Below, piece by piece: positions 45,748 to 53,123 of a stretch of 64,000 nucleotides of DNA. Origin of the DNA: Rhodoferax ferrireducens (GTDB taxonomy: Bacteria; Pseudomonadota; Gammaproteobacteria; Burkholderiales; Burkholderiaceae_C). Position numbers and translations under genes: made by a program. The notes under the pieces are model-generated. The model was not told the DNA's origin, did no database searches, and saw only the letters and a list, made by a program, of their open reading frames with translations. The stretch is taken from contig NZ_QEII01000243.1 of NCBI RefSeq assembly GCF_003347515.1, positions 16,610-80,609 on the forward strand. Direction: 5' to 3'. How positions within the stretch are numbered: position 1 is the first letter of the stretch; the number at the start of each line of letters is the position of its first letter.

Positions 45748-45891
45748 GTGGCGCGCACACCCATCGGCTCGCCGGACACCATGATTGCCGCCCACGCTCT
45801 GAGCCAACAGGCCCTGCTTGTCACCAACAACACCCGCAAGTTTGCCAAGGTGCCTGGCTTGCAGCTGGACAACTGGGTTACTGTCGTTTGA
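45748..45891 (+). pseudogene. vapC: vapC toxin remnant (C-terminal part only)
   Basis: The plus-strand frame ending TGA at 45,889-45,891 encodes VARTPIGSPDTMIAAHALSQ and then QALLVTNNTRKFAKVPGLQL-DNWVTVV. This is the C-terminus of a VapC PIN-domain ribonuclease (..PIG..D..IAAHA....LVTNN..F..VPGL...W). Nothing before it resembles the N-terminal PIN half or a vapB antitoxin, so it is a decayed toxin-antitoxin module between oriV and the initiator gene. Confidence 0.75.
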
Positions 45892-45905
45892 TTTGGGGTT
45901 CTGTT

Positions 45906-46787
45906 TCACGGCAATCCGCGAAATCGACCACGCTTGAGCAGATGCCTTGATTGACTTGCAGTTGGCATTTTTGAAAGGTGAACCAAGTCTGAAGCATCGA
46001 TTTTCCAGGTCCAGTTGGTCACTTTTTCCAGTCTTTCCAGGGCTGACTTCAGGTCCTGCTTGAACCCTTTGATGGCTAAATTTTGACTGCCACACAGGCG
46101 GTGCAAGGTTTCAACTTTGACTGGGAATGGCTTGGCATGAGAGCTGTAATACCCGTGCAGCCATTGGGCAAGGGGTCGCTTTTTGAGCGCCATACGCTGG
46201 CCAAATTCCACACTTGACCAGCCGTCAAGGCCATAGAGCTCGATGATTTTCGGATTCATTTCGATCACGTAACGGCCGGTGTGATCGTCCCTGCCGCCAT
46301 GGCTCAGGATAGCCCCGAAATACGCCCGGTGGGCATCCTTGATTTCCACCACGCTGGCCGCCAACCGTGCGAATGCCCCTTTGAGCCATTCATGCTGACT
46401 TTTGCCGTTGCCGCGGCCAATGCACTTCAAGAAGTGTGAGGCAGTGAACTGAATCCGGCACCCAAGCCCGCCAGTTCTGGCCAGCTGCAGAGCTTGTTCC
46501 CAGACATCCAGATCCGCCTGATCCAGTTGCGGCCCGGTGTGAATGATCTTCACACCGTCGACGCTGGCCTTTTGCACGCGCTGCTGGAAAGACCTTGGGC
46601 CACGTCGCACCACGCCAAAAAGTGCCGATCGCAGGACGCTATTGGGAACACCCCGGCAAACCTCCGCCCACAATGGCAACTGCACCTCCAAAGACCTTTC
46701 TGCAACAACTGTTTGCAGCGCCGAAGTTCGTTGCCCCCTTGCTTTGGCCAGGGCCAGGTTTTCTTCGAAGGTCCTTTTTTGAGGCAT
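45906..46787 (-). CDS. trfA: TrfA-family plasmid replication initiator, 293 aa
   Basis: Initiator that binds iterons and opens the origin. It aligns by eye with IncP TrfA: NSVLRSALFGVVRRG, HTGPQLDQADLDVWEQALQL, IGRGNGKSQHEWLKGAFARL, WLHGYYSSHAKPFPVKVETL and RLCGSQN. Tandem winged-helix domains are expected. The ATG at 46,787 shares one base with the stop of the upstream HTH gene (TGATG), so the two are co-translated. The iterons lie ~300 bases downstream. Confidence 0.9.
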   Translation of the reverse strand: MPQKRTFEENLALAKARGQRTSALQTVVAERSLEVQLPLWAEVCRGVPNSVLRSALFGVVRRGPRSFQQRVQKASVDGVKIIHTGPQLDQADLDVWEQALQLARTGGLGCRIQFTASHFLKCIGRGNGKSQHEWLKGAFARLAASVVEIKDAHRAYFGAILSHGGRDDHTGRYVIEMNPKIIELYGLDGWSSVEFGQRMALKKRPLAQWLHGYYSSHAKPFPVKVETLHRLCGSQNLAIKGFKQDLKSALERLEKVTNWTWKIDASDLVHLSKMPTASQSRHLLKRGRFRGLP

Positions 46788-47098
46788 CAACCCAGCCCGC
46801 CAGTCTGAATCTTGCGGGGCCGACCACGGCCACGCACCGGCTTAGCCAGAACTACCGTCGTCATGGCTGGCTGCAACGGTCCAGGCCGTGGGATTCGACC
46901 GGTGGTCGTAAGTGGCAAACCCAGGATAAATACCTGGATGTCAGACGACCGCCACCGAACCGATGCGCCAATTTTTACTGGAGGAGGGAAGCCGACCGGT
47001 GGCGTTTTGCGCCCGTATTGCCAATTCCAAATCGACGATTCACTGATCTTGAGTATTGCCGCTACATCAGCAGCCGCCAAGAGTTCCAGATTTTGCAT
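46787..47098 (-). CDS. HTH DNA-binding regulator, 103 aa
   Basis: The N-terminal half is a MerR/AlpA-like helix-turn-helix (LLAAADVAAILKISESSIWN, then PPPVKIGASVRWRSSDIQVF), and the C-terminal tail is basic (KPVRGRGRPRKIQTG), with an AT-hook-like GRGRPRK. It is co-translated with trfA and a 21-base palindrome sits just before its start, so it is probably an autorepressor controlling initiator synthesis. ATG 47,098 is preferred over a TTG three codons upstream. Confidence 0.75.
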   Translation of the reverse strand: MQNLELLAAADVAAILKISESSIWNWQYGRKTPPVGFPPPVKIGASVRWRSSDIQVFILGLPLTTTGRIPRPGPLQPAMTTVVLAKPVRGRGRPRKIQTGGLG

Positions 47099-47101
47099 TT
47101 T

Positions 47102-47122
47102 GATCAACTTTAAAAGTTGATC
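47102..47122. promoter_or_regulatory. palindromic operator before the HTH-trfA operon
   Basis: A perfect inverted repeat, GATCAACTTT - A - AAAGTTGATC, ending three bases before the start codon of the HTH gene. Its position over the translation start region is that of an autorepressor operator. Confidence 0.7.
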
Positions 47123-47191
47123 CCAGCGAGAGATTTTGGAGGTTTTGCGCGCCCACGCAGCCAGCGGGCGGGATCGATGACCCGCCGACGC

Positions 47192-47656
47192 TCACGCGCA
47201 GGCGGTTGGCGGGCACGGGAAAAGCTTTGGGGTAAGCGTATCGGTCACCGTGCACAGGACCGATTTGACAATTGAACGCACCTGCAGTTCAGTCGCAACA
47301 ATTGCTTTTATGGCAGACCAAAAAACAGATGATTGCGCCACAACCTGTGCGATTGCAGCGCGCCGCAGTACCCTGGCAATTTTTTGTTTGTGAGCATCCT
47401 CAGCCCTGTTTTTTTGCTTGATTGCGTTCTCGATTTGAGCCGCCTTGCCGATCCCTGCTTGTGTGGCAACGTGTGCCAATTTGACAAATACCATGCCAAC
47501 CACAAGACATGCTGCCTGACCATAAAAATTGCCGGCAACAACGTCAAATTGTAAGATACCGACAATCAGAAATTCGCAAGCCAACATTGCTTTTCCATAC
47601 GACTTTTGAACAAAGATATTGAAAATATGGGTGTCTAAAAAATAGTTGAATTGCAT
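47192..47656 (-). CDS. membrane protein of unknown function, 154 aa
   Basis: It has two hydrophobic segments (AMLACEFLIVGILQFDVVAG; AACLVVGMVFVKLAHVATQA) followed by a charged, Lys-rich middle part and a hydrophobic C-terminal stretch. It lies between trbB and the HTH-trfA pair, all on one strand. I do not recognise the family. In related plasmids small membrane proteins near trbB can be entry-exclusion or pilus-related, but that is only context. TTG 47,683 is an alternative start. Confidence 0.5.
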   Translation of the reverse strand: MQFNYFLDTHIFNIFVQKSYGKAMLACEFLIVGILQFDVVAGNFYGQAACLVVGMVFVKLAHVATQAGIGKAAQIENAIKQKNRAEDAHKQKIARVLRRAAIAQVVAQSSVFWSAIKAIVATELQVRSIVKSVLCTVTDTLTPKLFPCPPTACA

Positions 47657-47685
47657 AAGACGTTCGTTTTGAATTTGATTCAAAA

Positions 47686-48651
47686 TTAGCCAAGTCGTCT
47701 CAGCTCAAAACCAATCGCACTCGACCAATTGGTTACTTCAGCTACTTCATCAATAATTCGGCCGGTGGAATTCCTGCGGATGGATATCACCATATTGACC
47801 GCTTCGCTGATTAACTCAGGTGCCGCAGGCACACCCGCTTCCTGAATTAACTGTCCGATTCGGACCAAGGCTGCACCAGTAGAATTGGCATGAACGGTGC
47901 CAATACCGCCTGGATGGCCCGTATTCCATGCCTTCAGCAGCGCCAGAGCCGACTTGTCTCGGACCTCACCCACAACAATCCTGTCGGGTCTTAATCGAAG
48001 CGTCGCTCGCAATAAGCTGACTTGATCAATATTGACTGACGTTCTTAAAAATACCGTGTTTTTGACACTGCATTGGAGTTCCAACACATCTTCAATGATG
48101 ACGATCCGGTGATCTGGTGAAATGAAGGAAATCTCATTCAAGACAGCGTTGGCCAAAGTCGTTTTGCCAGAGCCAGTGCCCCCGGCAATCAGGATATTTT
48201 TTCTGTCCGCAACAGCAGTTTTTATCAATGTGGCTTGCAGCTCAGTCATCACTCCCGTGCGAACATAGTCAGCCAGGCTAAAAATCAATGTTGCCTTTTT
48301 TCTGAGGGTAAAAGTTGGCGCCGGTACAACCGGTGGAATCAAGGCTTCAAACCGCGAACCATCCAAGGGCAACTCGCATTCCAAAATCGGGTTGTCAGGT
48401 GTGACCGTGGTACCCAGCATGGCCGCCACCGTGGCAACAATCGCCATGGCTCGCACACGGTCGATCTTGCCAATGCATTGCATCCCGCCGGTGTGGGAAT
48501 CGGTCCATAGGTCGCCCGACGGGTTGAGCATGATCTCCACCACCTGATGATCAGCCAGGGCAGCCAGGATGTCAGTCCCGAGGGCGCGCCGCAACGCATC
48601 GTCCGACCTACGGTGGAACTCATGGCTGGACGCGTTCTGGTGTGTGCTCAT
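47686..48651 (-). CDS. trbB: TrbB/VirB11-family ATPase, 321 aa
   Basis: Hexameric secretion ATPase. Walker A is GGTGSGKTT; the Asp box is IVIIEDVLELQC; Walker B is LRPDRIVVGEVRDKSALALL; the His box is GIGTVHANS. ATG 48,651 is preferred; an in-frame GTG nine codons upstream exists. It is the first gene of the leftward backbone transcript. The divergent gap 48,652-48,872 should contain its promoter. Confidence 0.94.
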   Translation of the reverse strand: MSTHQNASSHEFHRRSDDALRRALGTDILAALADHQVVEIMLNPSGDLWTDSHTGGMQCIGKIDRVRAMAIVATVAAMLGTTVTPDNPILECELPLDGSRFEALIPPVVPAPTFTLRKKATLIFSLADYVRTGVMTELQATLIKTAVADRKNILIAGGTGSGKTTLANAVLNEISFISPDHRIVIIEDVLELQCSVKNTVFLRTSVNIDQVSLLRATLRLRPDRIVVGEVRDKSALALLKAWNTGHPGGIGTVHANSTGAALVRIGQLIQEAGVPAAPELISEAVNMVISIRRNSTGRIIDEVAEVTNWSSAIGFELRRLG

Positions 48652-48872
48652 GCCGGCATACCGTCCATCCGCAAGCACAAAGCAGATCCATTTTCAGAGG
48701 TGCGCTAACCCGAGAATCCGACAGCACTGAAGGGGTATTGCCGTTGAATACTGGCTGTCGGCTGTCCAATTATTGGCCAGACACTTGCCTTATTTTGAGG
48801 TATTTATTCTGCTTGTGAAATTGTGGCCACTCGGTACATTTACCGACATCAACACATTCGCAAGGGATCAAA

Positions 48873-49229
48873 ATGAAGGTATCGGAAGTTGCCAGCCACA
48901 TCGTTCAAGCGGCCAATTCGGATGAACTCAAAAGTCTTCAAACCTTGAAGACGGTTTGCAACAGTGACTCTGCGTTTGTGGCGGCAGTCAAGAAGTATCA
49001 AGCGCATCAAAAGTTGCTTCAAAAAGCTTTCTTGCTCAGTCGAACCTGGCAGAAATTTGGTCAGGCTCGAACTTGGAAAATTACTGTCAAGGCACTTCAG
49101 GCGGCACTCAAGGCGATGGTGGCCGGGTTCAAACGCTTGACAGAATTTGCCGAGTTGCCAGATTCATTGAAAAGGCAGATTGAGAAACTAATCAAGGCAA
49201 ATGGCTTGCAAATATCGCCTGCTTGGTGA
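48873..49229 (+). CDS. hypothetical protein, 118 aa
   Basis: A Lys-rich, all-helical small protein (MKVSEVASHIVQAANSDELK; ITVKALQAALKAMVAGFKRL). An AAGGGA site precedes its ATG. It is one of the few plus-strand genes in the backbone, followed at 32 bases by another hypothetical gene. No family recognised. Confidence 0.55.
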   Translation: MKVSEVASHIVQAANSDELKSLQTLKTVCNSDSAFVAAVKKYQAHQKLLQKAFLLSRTWQKFGQARTWKITVKALQAALKAMVAGFKRLTEFAELPDSLKRQIEKLIKANGLQISPAW

Positions 49230-49261
49230 ATAGCTTAATAAATCCGCAAAGGTGGTTCTTG

Positions 49262-49816
49262 ATGGATACAAAACACTTCAGATCCTTGTCGAAAAAATGG
49301 GCTTTCAAACTGCGTGAAGATGCACGGGATATTGAGCAGGAAATTATTGTTTTTTATCTCACTCGGCAATCAGAAAACAAGAACCTGGATATCTTTCGAC
49401 CCGGCCATGAAGGCGCACTGTTTGAGCTTCTGAAGCACAAAATCAGGGGCAACAACCTGGAAAGCCTGGGTGGCAGTGGCAGGCGCTTGGATGGCGTGGG
49501 TGACGAAGACGATGCAGGCGAGATCGACATTCACGACGAGTTTGAGTCGCCAGATGAAAAGGCCAATCAGCTCGACAAGCGGCTGCAATTTGAACAGGTG
49601 TTCTGCCAGGAACTGGACCAAATTGATGAACTGAACAATTTGGCCGGTAGCGATCTGGGCGATGCCTTTGGGTTCACGGGTGCCAATGGTCGGGCCGTTT
49701 TGTCTCAACTCAAAAAACAAATTGTCGCCAGTGCCCAAAAGCGGTTCAACGCCAATTTGCGGGCTGTAAAGCCGTCTTCACGGGCGAAAGCCCGGCAGCA
49801 AACGGCGACGGCGTAA
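49262..49816 (+). CDS. hypothetical protein with sigma-region-2-like N-terminus, 184 aa
   Basis: The first ~60 residues (FRSLSKKWAFKLREDARDIE, then QEIIVFYL) resemble region 2 of RNA polymerase sigma factors, where ..DAEDL.QE.... is typical. The middle is very acidic (GVGDEDDAGEIDIHDEFESPD) and the C-terminus basic. Homology to sigma factors is uncertain. ATG 49,262 with GGTGG upstream was chosen. The 3' end overlaps the convergent virB1-like gene by 71 bases. Confidence 0.5.
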   Translation: MDTKHFRSLSKKWAFKLREDARDIEQEIIVFYLTRQSENKNLDIFRPGHEGALFELLKHKIRGNNLESLGGSGRRLDGVGDEDDAGEIDIHDEFESPDEKANQLDKRLQFEQVFCQELDQIDELNNLAGSDLGDAFGFTGANGRAVLSQLKKQIVASAQKRFNANLRAVKPSSRAKARQQTATA

Positions 49817-50348
49817 CCGTCAGTCGCACGGCCGCCATGGCGGCAGGGTTGGCTGCAAAAGAAGATGTTTCAGGCAGTTTTTTTGCCAGTTGCCCACCCG
49901 GTATGCTGGGTACCTTTACCCCGGCTTGTCCAAACACCTTTTGGGCGTAGGTAGCGCCGATTTTTGAATCAAACCGGCCGGTGTTGTACATGCTCAGGGC
50001 GCCGCCGAGCGAGCCGGCTCTTCCATAGCTCGCAGCCAGAATGTTTGCCCCGGCAGCAATGTTGGTGCAGGGGTCGAACACCTGTTCCACAGTCAGCCCC
50101 AGCGCGGGCAAATTTTTGCTATTGATTTGCGCCAACCCCATATCAACACTTTCGCCACGACCGACAGCCGCCACCGCAGCGGCCACGGCCACAGCTTTGG
50201 ACGCAAAGGCCATTGATTTTCTTGTCGTGTTGTTGTTGACCACCCAGGGCCGGCCGCCGGATTCCTGCTTCACAACAGCGGCCATGGTGACCGGATCGAC
50301 GGCGGGTGCACACATCATCAAGAGCTCAAGCACGGCGCCCCCCGTCAC
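49746..50348 (-). CDS. virB1: VirB1-type lytic transglycosylase, 200 aa
   Basis: SLT-domain muramidase that opens peptidoglycan for the secretion channel. The catalytic Glu is in AAVVKQESGGRPWVV; GLAQINSKN and ALSMYNTGRF are the other conserved parts of the goose-lysozyme-like fold. No clear signal peptide is seen, although the N-terminus is hydrophobic. Its start overlaps the preceding gene's stop by 4 bases, so it is co-translated with the partition genes. Confidence 0.85.
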   Translation of the reverse strand: MTGGAVLELLMMCAPAVDPVTMAAVVKQESGGRPWVVNNNTTRKSMAFASKAVAVAAAVAAVGRGESVDMGLAQINSKNLPALGLTVEQVFDPCTNIAAGANILAASYGRAGSLGGALSMYNTGRFDSKIGATYAQKVFGQAGVKVPSIPGGQLAKKLPETSSFAANPAAMAAVRLTVTPSPFAAGLSPVKTALQPANWR

Positions 50349-50956
50349 CCAAATTTGGAGCCGACGATGAAAGCCGCCACGGTTGAAAACGCACCCAACC
50401 CGACAGCGGCCAACACGTAAAGCGACATGAAAGCCTCGCGGGCTGCAGCCAGGAGCTTGGCATCATCCAGGTCAACTTTGACCCGCCCAGGCGCAGCCTC
50501 CAAAGCATCCACTACCGCCTCAGCAACTGCAGGTTTCAGGGCCTCACCGACACGGCGCGGGAACTTTTGAAGTTCACCGCGCATGGCCGTCATCATTGCC
50601 ACAATCGACTCAAGGCTGTCATCATCGTGACCAGGTCCTTTTGCCAGCCCCGGCGCACCTTTGACCAACGCGCCTGACAGCGCTTCAAACTCGATGCGCA
50701 TGGCTGCAGCCGGCACCTGGCGCAACAAAACTGGCAAAAGCCAGATCCAGTTGGGATCACTTTCACCCATGCCGGCACGCACCGCCACGTCAACAATGTG
50801 TTGCACATCAGATGGCAGGCCAGAGGGCGCGAGCCGGGTAGCCAGTTCATCAATCAAGGTGCCAGCGCGGCGTGCAATGGCAGGGGCGGGCAGGGAAGCG
50901 GGGACGCCGGAAATGGAGTTGCCGATGCGCCGATCTTCATCATCAACACCACTCAT
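50345..50956 (-). CDS. hypothetical membrane-anchored protein of the partition operon, 203 aa
   Basis: Mostly helical, with a C-terminal membrane segment (EAFMSLYVLAAVGLGAFSTV, then AAFIVGSKFG). It starts MSGVDDEDRRIGNSISGVPA, overlapping the ParA-like gene by 4 bases. Its position after a ParA-like and a DNA-binding gene is like stbC in the stbABC operon of IncW plasmids; similarity to StbC itself was not established. Confidence 0.55.
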   Translation of the reverse strand: MSGVDDEDRRIGNSISGVPASLPAPAIARRAGTLIDELATRLAPSGLPSDVQHIVDVAVRAGMGESDPNWIWLLPVLLRQVPAAAMRIEFEALSGALVKGAPGLAKGPGHDDDSLESIVAMMTAMRGELQKFPRRVGEALKPAVAEAVVDALEAAPGRVKVDLDDAKLLAAAREAFMSLYVLAAVGLGAFSTVAAFIVGSKFG

Positions 50957-51711
50957 CTTGAAGACTCCAGGGCAGCCAGTTTGCGTCCGGCAATGCCACG
51001 GTAGGTTTGAGCGACCGTGCGCGTGCCGATGGCCACACCGGATCCCGGAAAATTGCCCTTGTCGATCACCGTGTGCAAAGGCATTGACCCGATTAACTCG
51101 GCCGCGCGCGGCATCATGGCAGGCAATTCCAGCTCCGACCATGCATAGTCCTCGCCACTTAAGAGGGTCTTCCGGATGCTTGATTTGTCCCAGAATTCAA
51201 AAGACTTGCCGGGCCCGTGCTTCAGATTGATCAGCACCACCCCATTTTGGTAAAACATGGGGCTTTTGCCAACGCGGGCCTCCAGCTGATTTGTGCTCGA
51301 CGCATCAATGCCCATCACCCAGATCGGTGTCGGATTCATCAATGCCATCAAACTTAAAACTGACTCCGTGATGTAAAGACCGGCCGCAGACGGTAAGGAA
51401 AAAACAAGGCGGATTTCGTCTGTTTCATTGATCTGGGTTTCAGCCAATTCATTGATAAGATTCAGCCAGTCGTCTTCTGATTTGATGGGGCGTTGCAGTC
51501 CAATGATTTTGATGTTGTTGACAGCCTCATTTTTGTACCCGTTGTCACACACGACATCCGGGTTCATGGGATCCGCATCAATGACAATCAATCTGTCAAT
51601 CTTCGGCATGCCCGACACTTCATGGTTGATGAAGCTGTCAACCAGGCACCGGGAGACGAAGCTTTTGCCCACGCCGCCTTTGTCGCCGTCCACAAAATAC
51701 GATTTGATCAT
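50953..51711 (-). CDS. ParA/StbB-like ATPase, 252 aa
   Basis: P-loop ATPase with a deviant Walker A (DGDKGGVGKSF, residues 9-19) and LIVIDADPMNPDVV, as in MinD/ParA/StbB proteins. Probably concerned with plasmid segregation or positioning. The ATG at 51,711 was chosen because AAAGG sits six bases upstream; the ATG at 51,717 would leave no room for it. It follows the DNA-binding gene by 36 bases. Confidence 0.82.
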   Translation of the reverse strand: MIKSYFVDGDKGGVGKSFVSRCLVDSFINHEVSGMPKIDRLIVIDADPMNPDVVCDNGYKNEAVNNIKIIGLQRPIKSEDDWLNLINELAETQINETDEIRLVFSLPSAAGLYITESVLSLMALMNPTPIWVMGIDASSTNQLEARVGKSPMFYQNGVVLINLKHGPGKSFEFWDKSSIRKTLLSGEDYAWSELELPAMMPRAAELIGSMPLHTVIDKGNFPGSGVAIGTRTVAQTYRGIAGRKLAALESSR

Positions 51712-51747
51712 GACCATCCTTTGGGTTGTTTAAATTCGTGCAAGAAG

Positions 51748-52491
51748 CTATTGGCTTGATTTCCACTTGGCGATGGCTTCGTCATACTGGAGTAGTGCGC
51801 GTTCGTACATGCCTCGTATCCTGTTTTCTGCGGCAATGATTTCGAACATGCCGTCGGGAAGTTTTCCGTTGTCAGGCATGGTTTTGGACACTGTCAGGTA
51901 GTCATCGATATTCATCTTGGTAACGTCCAACAATTCGCCTTTCACTTCGATGAATTTGAGCCTGGTGATTTCGTCTGGAAATGTGGTTTGACTTGCAAAA
52001 ATTCGGTGGGTTGCGCCATTTTTTCTGACTGTCCGATCCGTGCCCATGGCCACCAACTTTTCCTGTTCGGCAGAGCTGCAAGTCAGACCGGTTGCGATGG
52101 ACGCAGAGTCGGCTTCAGCAGCAGGGGCAGAGGATGGCGCTGCACTTGAAGCTTTAGCCGGTGCAGGCGGCTGAATTTGAGGGTCGGACATTGATGTGGC
52201 CTGGGTTGAAACGCCAGGGGACCTGGGTTTTCTGCCTCTTTTTAGTGGCTGGAGACCGCGTTCTTCCCGAACGATGCCAATGTGGCGCACAAGGTGTCCC
52301 TTGGTGATCTTGATGTCATGTTTTTGAAGCGCAGAGGCAATGCGATCCAGCGACATGCCCTGACTCAAGAAATCTTCAATGACCTCGAACGCAGACCGCA
52401 CGATCAGAGCAGGGTCATCCTTTTGGGCAAGTTCAATTTCTTCACGAAGAATTGAGTCGATTTCTGATCTGATGCTTGGCATGATCCCCAT
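51748..52491 (-). CDS. DNA-binding protein of the partition operon, 247 aa
   Basis: The first ~100 residues carry an HTH-like region (FEVIEDFLSQGMSLDRIASA, LQKHDIKITKGHLVRHIG). An Ala/Ser/Pro-rich linker follows, then a second domain (EITRLKFIEVKGELLDVTKM). It is first in the three-gene ParA operon and is therefore the likely centromere-binding partner (StbA/ParB-like role). Starts at 52,491 and 52,482 are both possible. Confidence 0.6.
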   Translation of the reverse strand: MGIMPSIRSEIDSILREEIELAQKDDPALIVRSAFEVIEDFLSQGMSLDRIASALQKHDIKITKGHLVRHIGIVREERGLQPLKRGRKPRSPGVSTQATSMSDPQIQPPAPAKASSAAPSSAPAAEADSASIATGLTCSSAEQEKLVAMGTDRTVRKNGATHRIFASQTTFPDEITRLKFIEVKGELLDVTKMNIDDYLTVSKTMPDNGKLPDGMFEIIAAENRIRGMYERALLQYDEAIAKWKSSQ

Positions 52492-52556
52492 ACCGACAGG
52501 GCGCAAGTTCTGGCATCACAGGCGGCCCGACAGACGGCACAACCTGCATGACAGGC

Positions 52557-52625
52557 GCGCTGACAGGTGAATCAATTCACCAGCAACGTGGGAGTAGCCG
52601 AGATTGAAGTGTGCAGGGTGGGGGA
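52557..52625 (+). repeat. left copy of a ~65-bp direct repeat flanking the Gabija region
   Basis: Begins GCGCTGACAGGTGAATCAAT, continues TCACCAGCAACGTGGGAGTA and ends in GTGCAGGGTGGGGG. A similar sequence in the same orientation is at 56,802-56,868; the first 47 bases match at about 41 positions. It contains the short inverted repeat GTGAAT-CA-ATTCAC. It lies just upstream of the partition operon, so it may be part of that operon's centromere or promoter. Confidence 0.7.
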
Positions 52626-52757
52626 TATCTGGTACGTTGGCCGAATGAGTTGACTGGCCATCTCCGGCCGTCGGTCTCGAACGGCAGGTTTGGAGCACGC
52701 CAAATTCAACACAACGATATGCCGGATACCCGACTGCGATAGGCGCACGCAAATACG

Positions 52758-52819
52758 GTTTATCTGCCGCCGTTCAGCAGCAGTGCGCTTGGCTGGCATC
52801 GCGGCGGCGACAGATAAAC
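52758..52819. repeat. 15-bp inverted repeat
   Basis: Arms GTTTATCTGCCGCCG (52,758-52,772) and CGGCGACAGATAAAC (52,805-52,819) pair at 14 of 15 positions across a 32-base spacer. It could be a regulator site or a trace of a mobile element end. The gap 52,507-53,123 holds no other convincing gene. Confidence 0.45.
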
Positions 52820-53123
52820 GCTATTCATTGTTGCCGTCAAACTGTCAATAACTGGGAACTGTGCAGGTGTCTTTATGCACATCTCTGCATAAGTGCCCAA
52901 TGCGGTCGTAGCGTCAATCAATCTCAGCGCCTGAAAGCCGACATCCAACGGCCAGTGCGTAAATGCAGCCTATGACAGCGCGTTTGCGTCACAACAGCAT
53001 CCACTGCTGCTTGATTTCAAAGGAAGCACCAAGCGTGCCCCAATTTCAACGAGTGCAAGTCAGCTACGATCACGTAAACAGCAACAACAAGTCAATAGGC
53101 TGGCACACATTTAAGGGGAGTTC

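Noticed and set aside
52572..52799. 75-codon minus-strand frame starting MPAKRTAAERRQ
   Set aside because: The first 40 residues look protein-like, but it overlaps the direct repeat and one arm of the inverted repeat and I recognise no family; possibly a remnant.
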